A DNA stretch of 64,000 nt from Clostridium sp. AN503 (GCF_040719375.1 NZ_JBFDTP010000001.1:1178001-1242000), one strand, 5' to 3'; positions 1 through 9,054 are shown, numbered from the stretch's first letter. Program-made: numbers and translations. Notes: generated by a model not told the origin, from the letters alone.

Positions 1-1
1 G

Positions 2-256
2 AGCTTAAGCGAGGAGGAGCAGGGCTGGTTTACGGAAGCGGCAGCCTCTGCGCGGGACGAGCAGCGTGTTGAAAATATCTCTCTGAATGAGACGCTTCTC
101 AAGGCCATGCAGGACGAGCGGGGGATTGCGGTAAATGTGATCGAGGATAAGACGGCTTTCCGCGAGGCGGTGCAGCCTGTTTATGATAACTATGTACAGA
201 AATTCGGTTCCGACCGTCTGGACAAGATCGTCAAACTGATCGATACCGTGCAGTAA
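2..256 (+). CDS. TRAP transporter substrate-binding protein, C-terminal fragment
   Basis: This is the 3' end of a gene that begins before the window; the open frame runs from base 2 to a TAA at 254-256. The 84 visible residues end in a helix-rich tail (FREAVQPVYDNYVQKFG) of the kind seen at the C-terminus of DctP-family extracytoplasmic solute-binding proteins. The call rests mainly on the two following genes, which encode the small and large membrane subunits of a TRAP transporter in the usual P-Q-M order. DctP proteins bind carboxylates such as C4-dicarboxylates or sugar acids outside the membrane and deliver them to the QM permease. The ligand cannot be told from this fragment. Confidence 0.8.
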   Translation, partial: SLSEEEQGWFTEAAASARDEQRVENISLNETLLKAMQDERGIAVNVIEDKTAFREAVQPVYDNYVQKFGSDRLDKIVKLIDTVQ

Positions 257-341
257 GAGACAAGGAGCCGTGGGGAGGAGGGTCCCTGCGGCCATACCGG
301 GACTGTCATGCCGGGGACGGCAGAAAAAAGGAGAGGGTTTT

Positions 342-839
342 ATGTACCGACTGATCTATAAGATATGCAGTATTATCAACAAATTATATGAGATGCTTGC
401 GCTTGTTTTACTGGTTGCCATGACGTTTGCGCTTGCGCTGCAGGTGTTCACCAGGTATATCCTCCAGGCATCCATGGCAGGGACGGAGGAGTTTGCCCGC
501 TATGCATTTATCTGGATCATCATGCTGGGGGCCAGTATCTGTACGAAGGACGGGAGCCATGCGACGGTCACGCTTTTAAACGACCATCTGAGCGGAACGC
601 TGAAGGAGATCCATAAGATCGTGATCGAACTGCTGGTGCTGACAGCCTGTATCGTATTGCTCCGATATGGCTTTACAATGATCATGGTGTCGGCGAAGTC
701 GAAAACGCCCACCCTGGGGATTCCTACCTGCGTGGTATATGCGGCGCTTCCGGCGGGATGTTTTGGGATGATCGTTGGAACGGTAAGTAATATTTTGAAG
801 GATATGATGATGAAAAAGGGCGGGGAGGTGAGTGTATGA
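342..839 (+). CDS. TRAP transporter small permease subunit (DctQ-like)
   Basis: A 165-residue protein with four hydrophobic segments, the size and topology of DctQ. It includes the typical stretch TEEFARYAFIWIIMLGAS near residues 49-66, where family members carry a conserved E-x2-R pattern. DctQ is the small membrane subunit needed for assembly and function of the large DctM channel. The chosen ATG at 342 has an AAGGAGAGG site at 328-336; an in-frame upstream extension to 270 has no such site and is not hydrophobic. The stop overlaps the next start by four bases (ATGA at 836-839), so translation is probably coupled. It lies between the binding protein and DctM in one operon. Confidence 0.9.
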   Translation: MYRLIYKICSIINKLYEMLALVLLVAMTFALALQVFTRYILQASMAGTEEFARYAFIWIIMLGASICTKDGSHATVTLLNDHLSGTLKEIHKIVIELLVLTACIVLLRYGFTMIMVSAKSKTPTLGIPTCVVYAALPAGCFGMIVGTVSNILKDMMMKKGGEVSV

Positions 840-2125
840 CACAGGCGCTTTTGCTTCTGGGCGTTATGGCCCTTTTGCTGGCCTTTGGTGTGCCGGTAGC
901 ATTTTCCATCGGGCTGTCGGGCATGTTTTTCCTGTTGGTGACAGGACTTAAGCCGATGGTTGTGGTGGCGCAGAGTTCCGTAAATGGTGTGGACAGCTTC
1001 ACCATGCTGGCGATCCCCATGTTTACCCTGGCCGGTTATCTGATGGAGTCCAGCGGCATGTCGAAACGGCTTGTCAACTGCATGGAAAAGCTGCTTGGCA
1101 ATTCTACTGGCGGGGTCGGCACGGTAACCATCGTGTGCTGCGCTATCTTCGCGGCGCTCACAGGCTCCGGCCCGGCGACGGTCACGGCGATCGGCTGCAT
1201 CATGCTGCCTGCCATGCTGAATGCGGGGTACAGCCGGGGTGAGACCGGAGGTATGCTGTCGGCGGCTGGTGCATTGGGGCCGATCATTCCGCCCAGCATC
1301 TGCATGATCGTGTATGGCTCTACCATGGGCGTGGCGGTGCCGGATCTGTTCATTGCGGCGGTGATCCCGGGGATCCTGCTGGCGGTTGCCATGATTCTGG
1401 CCAATTCTGTCATGAGCAGACGCCGGTCCAGGAAGATTGCGGCGGATGTGCCGAAGAAGCATTATACTTCAAAGGAAGTCCTGGCTTCTGTTGTCCAGGC
1501 GCTGCCCACGCTGTTTTTGCCGGTGATCATCCTGGGAGGTATTTATTCCGGGATCTTTACACCTACCGAGGTTGCAGTCGTGGCTGTGTTTTACACGATC
1601 TTCTGGGGATTTATCTACCGGGAAATGAAATTTGCAGATATTGTCCGTTCCTTAAAGCGGACGGTAGCGACCACGGGGATGGTCATGTTTATCATGGCGA
1701 TGGCGGCAGTGTTCACGTTCCTGCTGAGTACAGCCAGGATTCCGACGATGATCGCCAGATCGATCGTGCCTTATTTGAACAACCGGTATGTGTTTATGGC
1801 GCTTATGCTGGTGCTGCTGTTGATAGCAGGATGTATCATGGAGGTGCTGTCCCTGGTGGTGATCCTGGCGCCGATCATCATCCCGATCGGTCTCCAGCTT
1901 GGAGCAGACCCCATCCATCTGGGTGTGACGTTCTGTATCACACTGGTAGTGGGACTGGCGACACCGCCGTTCGGTATGAACTTATTTACGGCATCGGCTG
2001 TCTGCGAGACTCCGTTTGTGGAGGTGGTAAAAGGCGTGTGGCCTTATCTGATCGCCATGGCGGTCACCATTGTCCTGATCGCGTTTATACCGCAGCTGAC
2101 ATTGCTGCTTCCGTCTTTATTGTAA
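836..2125 (+). CDS. TRAP transporter large permease subunit (DctM-like)
   Basis: A 429-residue, highly hydrophobic protein of DctM length with about a dozen membrane segments. It carries family-typical stretches such as GSGPATVTAIG near residue 120 and GALGPIIPPSICMIVYG near residue 145, followed by TPTEVAVVAVFY and a C-terminal GLATPPFGMNLF. DctM is the transport channel of TRAP systems and couples carboxylate uptake to a sodium gradient. The start overlaps the stop of the small subunit. Thirteen bases after it comes a DUF6282 gene and then a hydrolase gene, so the imported compound is probably processed by those products. Substrate unknown. Confidence 0.93.
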   Translation: MTQALLLLGVMALLLAFGVPVAFSIGLSGMFFLLVTGLKPMVVVAQSSVNGVDSFTMLAIPMFTLAGYLMESSGMSKRLVNCMEKLLGNSTGGVGTVTIVCCAIFAALTGSGPATVTAIGCIMLPAMLNAGYSRGETGGMLSAAGALGPIIPPSICMIVYGSTMGVAVPDLFIAAVIPGILLAVAMILANSVMSRRRSRKIAADVPKKHYTSKEVLASVVQALPTLFLPVIILGGIYSGIFTPTEVAVVAVFYTIFWGFIYREMKFADIVRSLKRTVATTGMVMFIMAMAAVFTFLLSTARIPTMIARSIVPYLNNRYVFMALMLVLLLIAGCIMEVLSLVVILAPIIIPIGLQLGADPIHLGVTFCITLVVGLATPPFGMNLFTASAVCETPFVEVVKGVWPYLIAMAVTIVLIAFIPQLTLLLPSLL

Positions 2126-2138
2126 GGGGGGAGATCTG

Positions 2139-2993
2139 ATGAGTGATATTTCTTTAAAAGGCGTGGTGGAGGTTCACGTTCACGCCAAACCGGATCTGTA
2201 TCCCCGCGCTTACTCGGATATGGAGCTGATGGAGGCGGGAGTGCGGGTGCAGGCCAGGGCGATCGTGGTCAAATGGCATTACGGTCAGACGGCCGCCAGA
2301 GTACAGCTCTGCAATGAAATGCGGCGGCGCCTGTACCCGGAAGCGTGCGTGGAAATGATCGGAAGCATTGTGCTCAATCATCCTGTGGGAGGGATCAATC
2401 CGGCGGCGGTGGAGACAGCTTTAAAGCTGGGGGCACGGATCGTCTGGATGCCTACGACAGATTCCCGCAATGAGCGGGAGCTGAAAGGATTTCATGACGG
2501 GATCGTTTGCGTGGAGCATGGACGTGTCACGGAACCGGTAAGGGAGATCCTTAATATGATCCAGGAATACGATGCCGTGCTTGGCACGGGACATCTGGAT
2601 GCCCAGGAAAGCCTGGTGCTGATCGATACGGCGAAGACCATGGGGATCGACCGCATCCTGGTGGATCACCCGGAATACTGGGTGACGCAGATGACCATGG
2701 AGCAGCAGCTCCGTCTGGTCCGGGACTATGACGTGTGTATCGGCAGATACTATGCCCAGCCGATGCCGGATGGGAGCTTTCATGTAAACCTCCCTGAAAA
2801 TCTGGAGGCATACAGGCAGATTGGCTATAAAAATATGATTATCTCCACGGACGGCGGCCAGCTTGCCAATCCCCGCTGGGAGGATGCCCTGCGCACCTAT
2901 ATGCAGTATTTTGCAGACCAGGGCGTGCCAAAGGAGCACATAGATTACATGGCGAAGGCGCTTCCGGCGAAGCTTTTAGGGCTGCCGTCATAG
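2139..2993 (+). CDS. DUF6282 family protein (PHP/amidohydrolase-like)
   Basis: A 284-residue cytosolic protein that I recognise as DUF6282. It opens with a metal-binding-like motif EVHVHAKPD at about residues 10-18. Further histidines (WHYGQT, GTGHLDAQES, VDHPEYW) and an acidic ISTDGGQL near the end look like a metal-dependent hydrolase barrel. The reaction is not established, so an amidohydrolase-like activity is an inference from this His/Asp pattern. The ATG is preceded by AAGGGGGGAGATCTG. It sits between the TRAP permease and an alpha/beta hydrolase on the same strand with short gaps, which suggests it acts on the imported carboxylate or a derivative. Confidence 0.75.
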   Translation: MSDISLKGVVEVHVHAKPDLYPRAYSDMELMEAGVRVQARAIVVKWHYGQTAARVQLCNEMRRRLYPEACVEMIGSIVLNHPVGGINPAAVETALKLGARIVWMPTTDSRNERELKGFHDGIVCVEHGRVTEPVREILNMIQEYDAVLGTGHLDAQESLVLIDTAKTMGIDRILVDHPEYWVTQMTMEQQLRLVRDYDVCIGRYYAQPMPDGSFHVNLPENLEAYRQIGYKNMIISTDGGQLANPRWEDALRTYMQYFADQGVPKEHIDYMAKALPAKLLGLPS

Positions 2994-3014
2994 TGAGAAG
3001 GAGTGAGGACAGAT

Positions 3015-3797
3015 ATGAAAGAACATACGGCTTTGAATTATGTCGGGACATTGCACAGCGGTCTTCCCACCGTCCTGTTCATTCCGGGGGCCATGACCAC
3101 GCCGAATGTATTTGCGGGGTTTGCCAATTATCTCCCGTGCCAGTCGGCGATCATTGACTGGAACAACTCTGACGGGCCGTGGGAGGTGGAAGCCATCGGC
3201 AGGCGGGTGCTGGAGCTGATCGACCGGCTCCGCCTGGGGCCTACGGTCCTGGCCGGGTATTCCTGGGGCGGCGTGGTCTCCATCGCGGCTGCGATCTGGG
3301 ATAAGAAACGTCGTCTTGGCGGCATTATGATCGCCGACACCGGAGCCAGCGCCAATAACCACGGCGACCCGGATTTTCCAAAGAAGCTGGAAGAAAAATG
3401 GCCGGACAGGGAGCTGTTTCGGGCATTCAGCGCAAGATGCTATGCGATGCCGATCTCCCAGGGGATGTACCAGCAGTTGGAGGATTACGCCATGGCATTA
3501 AAGAAAGATACTGTGTGCCAGGCAGCCCATTCTGTGAGGGAGAGCGATTTCCGGGACAGGCTCGGGGATATCCGGTGCCCGGTCCAGATCCTTCACGGCC
3601 TCCGGGACCAGAGTCGGTCGGTGGTCCACGCTCAGGCGCTGAAAAACGGGATCAAGGGATCTGAACTTTTTTGGCTTGACTGCGGGCATACGCCGATGGT
3701 AGAGCTGCCGGAGGAGTATCTGCAGAAGCTTCTATATTTTATCGACCGGGTGCAGCTGGTGGATGATCCCTATGCTCTGGATGTGCTCCATGCCTGA
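3015..3797 (+). CDS. alpha/beta hydrolase
   Basis: A 260-residue alpha/beta-hydrolase fold protein. The nucleophile elbow is GYSWGG (Ser near residue 83). A later HGLRDQS supplies the usual acid position and DCGHTPMVELPEEY the catalytic histidine. An early FIPGAMTTP is consistent with the oxyanion-hole HGG/PG turn. I chose the ATG at 3015 because AAGGAG at 2998-3003 is spaced about eleven bases from it; a GTG at 3003 lies inside that site. The gene follows the DUF6282 gene by about twenty bases and probably belongs to the TRAP operon. Substrate unknown; an esterase, lactonase or C-C hydrolase would all fit. Confidence 0.8.
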   Translation: MKEHTALNYVGTLHSGLPTVLFIPGAMTTPNVFAGFANYLPCQSAIIDWNNSDGPWEVEAIGRRVLELIDRLRLGPTVLAGYSWGGVVSIAAAIWDKKRRLGGIMIADTGASANNHGDPDFPKKLEEKWPDRELFRAFSARCYAMPISQGMYQQLEDYAMALKKDTVCQAAHSVRESDFRDRLGDIRCPVQILHGLRDQSRSVVHAQALKNGIKGSELFWLDCGHTPMVELPEEYLQKLLYFIDRVQLVDDPYALDVLHA

Positions 3798-3805
3798 ACT
3801 TTACA

Positions 3806-3834
3806 TTGCTTTTAACCGTGTGATGATATATACT
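3806..3834 (+). promoter_or_regulatory. probable sigma-A promoter of the LysR gene
   Basis: TTGCTT at 3806-3811 and TATACT at 3829-3834 are separated by 17 bases, a normal spacing for a vegetative promoter. It lies in the 79-base gap between the hydrolase and the LysR-type gene, about 40 bases before that start. Confidence 0.5.
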
Positions 3835-3876
3835 TTTTTAAATAGACTATTTAGAGAAAAGCGGGTATAAGAGCAG

Positions 3877-4821
3877 ATGGAATTAAAAGATTTTCGGACA
3901 CTTACAGAGATAGCGAAGACGGGGAGCATATCCCTGGCGGCGCGGTCCCTCTATGTCTCCCAGCCTGGGCTGAGCCAGTTTCTGCATACATATGAACAAC
4001 AGCTGGGATTCCCGATCTTCGAGCGGGTATCCCAGGGTGTACGTCCTACTGTCAAAGGTAGGGCGTATCTTAGTCTGATCCAGAGAATCATCGAGGAGTA
4101 TGACGCCGGTGTCGGGGAGCTTAAGGCTGGAGGACAGAGAAAGATCCGCTTTGGGATAGGAGACCAGAGGGGCGCGCTGCTGATCCCGACGATTATGGCG
4201 ATGATGGATACCATGAAGCCGGATTTTGAGCTGGAGATCAACGATGCCATCAGTTCCCGCAATAACTTGATCGACGCTTTGCAGAAGCGTGAGACGGACG
4301 CCGCCTGCACCACCATGATCGACGAGGATTATTCCAGAAACGGGGATATCCTGTGTTATCCGCTGGTGAAGGAGGAGATCATGCTGGTGCTGCCGAAGGA
4401 GCATCCGCTCACGTCCGGCCTTCACCGGAGGGAGGACGGGGAGTTCTGGATCGAACCCCAGTCCCTCAAGGGACAGACCTATATCCTGTGCAGCACGAAG
4501 CGTGAGATCCGCCGGATGAGCGACCAGATATTCCGGACTTTGGATATCCGTGATATCCGGGTCCTGCAGAGCAGTACCAGCCTGTTTACTGTGATCAATT
4601 CCTGCCTCAACTGCAATGCCCTGACATTTTCTCCATGGGAATACGTCTGCCATTCTGACCAATGCGTCTGTGCATCCATCGGCAGGGAAGGATTTTTCTG
4701 GACCCATATCATGATGGCCCGGAAGGATACGTTGGAACCCAATGAGCGGGAGACATTGATCTGGATGCTGAAGGAGAGCCTGCTTAAGGATATGGAGAAC
4801 CGGCATGTGGCTGCGGAATGA
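3877..4821 (+). CDS. LysR family transcriptional regulator
   Basis: A 314-residue LysR-type regulator. The winged helix-turn-helix spans about residues 1-60, with the recognisable SISLAARSLYVSQPGLSQ and QLGFPIFERVSQGVRPTVKG. A periplasmic-binding-like effector domain follows from about residue 90. It is co-directional with the TRAP/DUF6282/hydrolase genes upstream and the MATE gene downstream, but has its own candidate promoter. LysR regulators usually control a neighbouring gene in response to a small ligand, so the TRAP operon or the MATE exporter is the likely target. The ribosome binding site is weak. Confidence 0.9.
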   Translation: MELKDFRTLTEIAKTGSISLAARSLYVSQPGLSQFLHTYEQQLGFPIFERVSQGVRPTVKGRAYLSLIQRIIEEYDAGVGELKAGGQRKIRFGIGDQRGALLIPTIMAMMDTMKPDFELEINDAISSRNNLIDALQKRETDAACTTMIDEDYSRNGDILCYPLVKEEIMLVLPKEHPLTSGLHRREDGEFWIEPQSLKGQTYILCSTKREIRRMSDQIFRTLDIRDIRVLQSSTSLFTVINSCLNCNALTFSPWEYVCHSDQCVCASIGREGFFWTHIMMARKDTLEPNERETLIWMLKESLLKDMENRHVAAE

Positions 4822-4872
4822 CAGGAGTATGCATTCGGAGGAATGTATGGCAGGAGGGGAGCATAGGGAATC

Positions 4873-6201
4873 ATGGCGACAGTTGATATGACGGAAGGGA
4901 AGATTTCCAGGCATCTGATCCGGTATTCTGTACCGCTGATCCTGGGAAATCTGTTCCAGCTTACTTATAATGCGGTGGATTCGATCATTGCGGGGCGCTT
5001 TATCGGCAAGGAAGCCCTGGCGGCGGAGGGCATGGCAAGCCCGGTGATGAATATCGTGATCCTTGGGATATCCGGCATCTGTATGGGCGCCGGAGTTTTG
5101 ATGAGCGAATTTTTCGGGGCGAAGCAGTACGAGAAGCTGAAGCGGGAGATGTCCACAGCGGTACTGTTCGGGCTGTACTTTTCCCTGGCGGTGATCGTGC
5201 TGGGGATCGTCTTTACCCCGGCCCTTCTTCGGGCGCTGCATGTGCCGGGGGAGCTGATGGAGATGACGACGGTCTATCTGCGGATCATCTTTCTGGGCGC
5301 GCCCTTTACCTATTTTTATAATGCGCTGGCTTCTGCGTTAAAAAGTGTGGGGGACTCCAAGACGCCGCTTAAGTTTTTGATGTTTTCTTCCGTGCTGAAC
5401 GGGGTGCTGGATCTGATCTTTATCGGATATCTGGGGTTCGGGATCGTCTGCTCCGCCACCACCACGGTGATCGCGGAAGCGGTGTCCGCAGGGCTGTCTG
5501 TCTGGTATGTGTATCACAAGATCCCGCTTCTGCAATTGCGGCGCGGGGAATTTAAGGTGGATAAGGAGCTTTTGAAAACGACCCTTCAGTTTGGGTCGGT
5601 GACGGCGCTGCAGCAATCCTGCCAGCCCATCGGCAAGCTGCTGATCCAGGGTTCGGTCAATGGGCTGGGCGTGGATACGATCGCAGCCTTCAATGCGGTG
5701 AACCGGGTGGATGATTTTGCATTTACACCGGAGCAGAGCATCTCCCACGGGATCACTACCTTCGTGGCCCAGAACCGGGGGGCGAAGAAGGAAGAGCGGA
5801 TGTACCGGGGATTTCACCGGGGCCTTTTACTGGAGTTTTTGTACTGGATCTGCATCTGCATGTTTGTGCTGATATTCCGGAAGCCGATCGTGGGAATGTT
5901 TGTGACGGGGGAGAGTGCGGCGGCCATCGTGGCGATCGGGTGCCAGTATCTGGGGACCATGGCGTTTTTCTATATCTTTCCCGCATTTACCAATGGATTT
6001 CAGGGTTTTTACCGCGGCATGGGGATGATGAAGATGACCCTGCTGGGGACGGCTGTGCAGACTGGGCTGCGGGTCGTCTTTACGTGGGTTTTGGCTCCGC
6101 GGATGGGGATCTATGGGGTGGCGTTTGCCTGTGCGATTGGGTGGAGCGTGATGCTGATGATCGAGGTGCCGTATTATTTTTACTGTAGGAAAAAGGGATA
6201 A
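4873..6201 (+). CDS. MATE family efflux transporter
   Basis: A 442-residue membrane protein of MATE/NorM type with twelve hydrophobic segments in two similar halves. The N-terminus (TEGKISRHLIRYSVPLILGN) and the stretch YNAVDSIIAGRFIGKEALAA match the standard first and second helices of Clostridial MATE proteins. These exporters use Na+ or H+ gradients to expel cationic or hydrophobic compounds. AGGAGGGG lies about 14 bases before the ATG, a little far. The gene follows the LysR gene by 51 bases. The exported compound is unknown. Confidence 0.92.
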   Translation: MATVDMTEGKISRHLIRYSVPLILGNLFQLTYNAVDSIIAGRFIGKEALAAEGMASPVMNIVILGISGICMGAGVLMSEFFGAKQYEKLKREMSTAVLFGLYFSLAVIVLGIVFTPALLRALHVPGELMEMTTVYLRIIFLGAPFTYFYNALASALKSVGDSKTPLKFLMFSSVLNGVLDLIFIGYLGFGIVCSATTTVIAEAVSAGLSVWYVYHKIPLLQLRRGEFKVDKELLKTTLQFGSVTALQQSCQPIGKLLIQGSVNGLGVDTIAAFNAVNRVDDFAFTPEQSISHGITTFVAQNRGAKKEERMYRGFHRGLLLEFLYWICICMFVLIFRKPIVGMFVTGESAAAIVAIGCQYLGTMAFFYIFPAFTNGFQGFYRGMGMMKMTLLGTAVQTGLRVVFTWVLAPRMGIYGVAFACAIGWSVMLMIEVPYYFYCRKKG

Positions 6202-6215
6202 AATGATTACAGAAC

Positions 6216-6260
6216 AGGGAGCCTGACAAGCTGATATCACTTCAGCTTGTCAGGCTCCCT
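6216..6260. terminator. perfect 19-bp inverted repeat between convergent genes
   Basis: Arms 6216-6234 and 6242-6260 are exact inverse complements with a 7-base loop. It lies between the ends of the MATE gene (+) and the VOC gene (-), the position expected for a bidirectional terminator. Neither flank has a proper T-tract, so termination efficiency is uncertain. Confidence 0.6.
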
Positions 6261-6289
6261 GCCCTTACAGATTCCATCTCAGGCATCAC

Positions 6290-6637
6290 TTATTTCTGCA
6301 TGATATGAATGGCGAACCCGCCGTATTCTCCATCCAGATAGATATTCTTCAGTCTGCCGTCATCCATATAAGCGGCGGTATCCATCCGGAAGGTAAATCC
6401 CTTCTCTTTCAGCTCTTCCACCGCGGCGGTCAGATCCGGCGTGCGCATGGCGATATGTCCGTTTGCACCCAGGAAGGGGGCCTTCATGCATTCAAAATAG
6501 GGGCCGCCGAACTCGGATTTCTGGCCGTGGCGGGGTTCTAAATTGAACATCATGCTCAAAAGCTGCGCCAGCTTTCCGGCTTCTTCGGCGTCGGGGGTAT
6601 TGATGCCGATATGTTCCAGTTCAAATATATTTTTCAT
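6290..6637 (-). CDS. VOC (glyoxalase/bleomycin-resistance) superfamily protein
   Basis: A 115-residue single-domain protein of the vicinal-oxygen-chelate fold. The N-terminal FELEHIGINTPD gives the typical first-strand metal histidine, and the C-terminal GGFAIHIMQ a terminal strand. A central GHIAMRTPDLTAAVEELKEKG is the standard beta-alpha unit. I chose the ATG at 6637 because AGGAAGAGG lies about seven bases before it; the ATG six bases upstream sits directly against that site. It is the last gene of the leftward sugar-acid operon, 24 bases after the permease. Lactoylglutathione-lyase-like or epimerase activity is possible, but nothing here decides it. Confidence 0.8.
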   Translation of the reverse strand: MKNIFELEHIGINTPDAEEAGKLAQLLSMMFNLEPRHGQKSEFGGPYFECMKAPFLGANGHIAMRTPDLTAAVEELKEKGFTFRMDTAAYMDDGRLKNIYLDGEYGGFAIHIMQK

Positions 6638-6661
6638 GATCATACCTCTTCCTGTTCAGAT

Positions 6662-7939
6662 TTACATCGGGAACATCAGCAGGGAGCCGGCGGTCAGGGC
6701 TACCAGGCGGATAAAGTACTGGGGTATCGTAAATTTCCAGAACTCCGAAAGCTTGTAGTTGCCGACGCCCATGACCATAGCGGGCATACCGTCGATCGGA
6801 AGGAAGTGTCCGCACCATCCGGATATCACGATGGCACATGCGGCGGCGGTCGGGTCTAAGCCCAGGCTTGTGCAGGTAGCGATGGCAAGCGGTGCGAAGA
6901 CATAAACCGTACCGATGGTGGAACCGGTCATGGTCGCAAGCACGCTGGTAAGGATACAGAATACCAGTATCATGATGAAGGGGTTGATGCTGGTGCCTAG
7001 CATACCGGCTACGGTGGAACCGACAAGGTTGGTAAGGCCGGTGCTTCCAAGGGCGTCGGCGATACCGATAACGCCTGCGGACATGAGGATGATGGGCGCG
7101 CTGATGGCATCGCGGATCTCCTTAAAGTCCATGACTCCGATCACCAGGATCACTGCTACGGACAGACCCGGGATCGCATAGCCTGCGTCGCCGATCTTGC
7201 CCTGAAGGATCATACCGATCACAGCCACCACGAAAGCAACGTAGACAACCTGCTCTTTCCATTTCGGAAGGGTGGATACAACTGCGCCCTGAGCTTTGGC
7301 GTCTTCCGATGCGGCTGAAATAGGATGGTCCGGCAGCAGCTTATACTGGATCAGGCAGTTTGCCAGGAAACCGAGGGAAAGGAACAGGTTTACAACGGCA
7401 AATTTTGCAACGGAGACATTGGCCATAACGCCCGCGCTGTTTAAAACGGCAAGTACGATACCGTACTGCAGCGCCGTGTTGAACGGAATCAGCGGATGGT
7501 TGGCAGCAAATCCCGCGGTCATGATGATCTTGGACGGCGGAAGCTTTTTGCTGTAGGGCAGGGTGGAGAGCAGTCCGATGGTCAGCACATAGTAGGCGGT
7601 GGAGCCGGTGCCGAACATGCTGCAGCCCAGCATGACAATGAGTATCATAAGTACATAGGCCCGGAAGCCGCCTTTGTTCGCCATGTTGAACATGGTGTTT
7701 TTAAAACCGGTGATAAAACTGGTTTTCTGAAGGGCAGCTATGATCGCCATGAACTCGGCCAGCATGACGATGGTGGCATTGGAAAATCCGGCAAATGCGG
7801 CTTTGATGTCGGCAATGCCGAAGACTACAAGCAGCAGACACGCCAGCAGCGGCGGCGCGCCGAAAGGCAGTTTGTCTGTCATGATCAGGATGACCATGAA
7901 TACGGTGATCGCTAACGCGATAATCATCTGAATTGTCAT
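6662..7939 (-). CDS. SLC13/DASS-type anion permease
   Basis: A 425-residue membrane protein with roughly eleven hydrophobic segments, resembling the SLC13/ArsB/NhaD ion-transporter superfamily. Two similar halves each carry a re-entrant-like stretch with conserved small residues (FGTGSTAYYVLTIGLLS and TMTGSTIGTVYVFAPLA). The ATG at 7939 has AGGAGGAAAGTAAA directly upstream; a longer frame to 8017 has no site and overlaps the PdxA gene. Members import di- or tricarboxylates or sugar acids with sodium or exchange them. Its place among kinase, dehydrogenase and aldolase genes suggests it brings in the carboxylate the operon degrades. Confidence 0.82.
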   Translation of the reverse strand: MTIQMIIALAITVFMVILIMTDKLPFGAPPLLACLLLVVFGIADIKAAFAGFSNATIVMLAEFMAIIAALQKTSFITGFKNTMFNMANKGGFRAYVLMILIVMLGCSMFGTGSTAYYVLTIGLLSTLPYSKKLPPSKIIMTAGFAANHPLIPFNTALQYGIVLAVLNSAGVMANVSVAKFAVVNLFLSLGFLANCLIQYKLLPDHPISAASEDAKAQGAVVSTLPKWKEQVVYVAFVVAVIGMILQGKIGDAGYAIPGLSVAVILVIGVMDFKEIRDAISAPIILMSAGVIGIADALGSTGLTNLVGSTVAGMLGTSINPFIMILVFCILTSVLATMTGSTIGTVYVFAPLAIATCTSLGLDPTAAACAIVISGWCGHFLPIDGMPAMVMGVGNYKLSEFWKFTIPQYFIRLVALTAGSLLMFPM

Positions 7940-7964
7940 TTTACTTTCCTCCTGGTTTTCACGG

Positions 7965-9038
7965 TCATGCTTTGCGGCTTTCAGCCATGCGGATGGCGTA
8001 ATCGATCGCGTTGACAAGACTCAGTTCGTTGCTGGTGCCCTTGCCTGCAAGAGCGAATCCGGTGCCGTGGTCCACGCTGGTACGGATGATCGGAAGCCCC
8101 AGGGTCACATTGACGCCCTCGACGGCTTTCCATTCCTGCTTGCCGCGGTCGTAGACAAACCCGACGGTCTTTAAGGGGATATGCCCCTGGTCGTGGTACA
8201 TGCAGACCACGATGTCGTACCAGCCGCCCAGCGCCTCGGAAAATACGCTGTCCGGCGGGATCGGGCCGATGGCGTTTATGCCTTCGGCTTTGGCGGCTTC
8301 GATGGCCGGCTTGATCTCCTGGATCTCCTCGGTGCCGAAAAGACCGTTCTCACCGCAGTGGGGGTTTAAACCGGCGACGGCGACCTTTGGGTTTTCGATG
8401 CCCATATCCCTGCATGCTTTGTGGGCGATCTCGATGACTTCCAGGACACGGTCCTTTTTCACACGGTCACAGGCTTCGCGCAGGGAAACATGGGTGGAAA
8501 CGTGCACGACCCGCAGGTCATGGTGGGCCAGCATCATCGTATACTTTTTGGTGCCTGTATAGGTGGCGTAGATCTCGGTGTGTCCATCGAAATGGGTATG
8601 TCCGTCGGACTGTTCGCCGTGGTCTGCCTCCAGGGCTTTGTTCATGGCTTCCTTGTTCAGGGCGTTGGTGCAGGTGGCGTCCACTTCACCGGCCAGAGCC
8701 AGCTCGATGACTTTTTTCACGCACTGGAACGCGGCGTTTCCGCCCTCGATGCTGACTTTCCCGATGGGAAATGCTGCTGCGTCGGGGATCAGCTCCAGAT
8801 GCAGTACGTCGATGGTACCCGGAGTGAACTGTGCATCGCTTACTTTTTCGCAGCGGTGGATCGTGATATCGGAGCGGCCGACGAAGCGGGCCGCCTGTTG
8901 GATCATTTTGGCGTCGCCGACCACGATGGGGCGGCAGCGGTCGTAGACGTCGGCGTGAGCCAGCGCTTTGACCGTGATCTCAGGTCCGTTGCCTGCGGGA
9001 TCGCCCATGGTAATGCCGACGATTGGCTTTTCATTCAT
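7965..9038 (-). CDS. PdxA family 4-phospho-sugar-acid dehydrogenase (PdxA2-like)
   Basis: A 357-residue member of the 4-hydroxythreonine-4-phosphate dehydrogenase family. The start PIVGITMGDPAGNGPEI is the family signature. Metal-ligand histidines appear in HHDLRVVHVSTHVSL and MYHDQGHIPLKTVGF. In operons with a DUF1537 kinase, such PdxA2 proteins are known to oxidise 4-phospho-threonate or -erythronate, which decarboxylates to dihydroxyacetone phosphate. The kinase is in this operon and no pyridoxine genes are near, so that role is more likely than vitamin B6 synthesis. AAGGGGGG precedes the ATG. Confidence 0.88.
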   Translation of the reverse strand: MNEKPIVGITMGDPAGNGPEITVKALAHADVYDRCRPIVVGDAKMIQQAARFVGRSDITIHRCEKVSDAQFTPGTIDVLHLELIPDAAAFPIGKVSIEGGNAAFQCVKKVIELALAGEVDATCTNALNKEAMNKALEADHGEQSDGHTHFDGHTEIYATYTGTKKYTMMLAHHDLRVVHVSTHVSLREACDRVKKDRVLEVIEIAHKACRDMGIENPKVAVAGLNPHCGENGLFGTEEIQEIKPAIEAAKAEGINAIGPIPPDSVFSEALGGWYDIVVCMYHDQGHIPLKTVGFVYDRGKQEWKAVEGVNVTLGLPIIRTSVDHGTGFALAGKGTSNELSLVNAIDYAIRMAESRKA

Positions 9039-9054
9039 AACATTCCCCCCTTTC

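Noticed and set aside
500..1462. Long minus-strand open frame across the TRAP genes
   Set aside because: It is an antisense shadow of DctQ/DctM: rich in His, Arg and Gln, with no ribosome site and no recognisable domain.
3883..5241. A 452-codon minus-strand frame spanning the LysR and MATE genes
   Set aside because: It crosses two well-supported plus-strand genes and has no recognisable feature.
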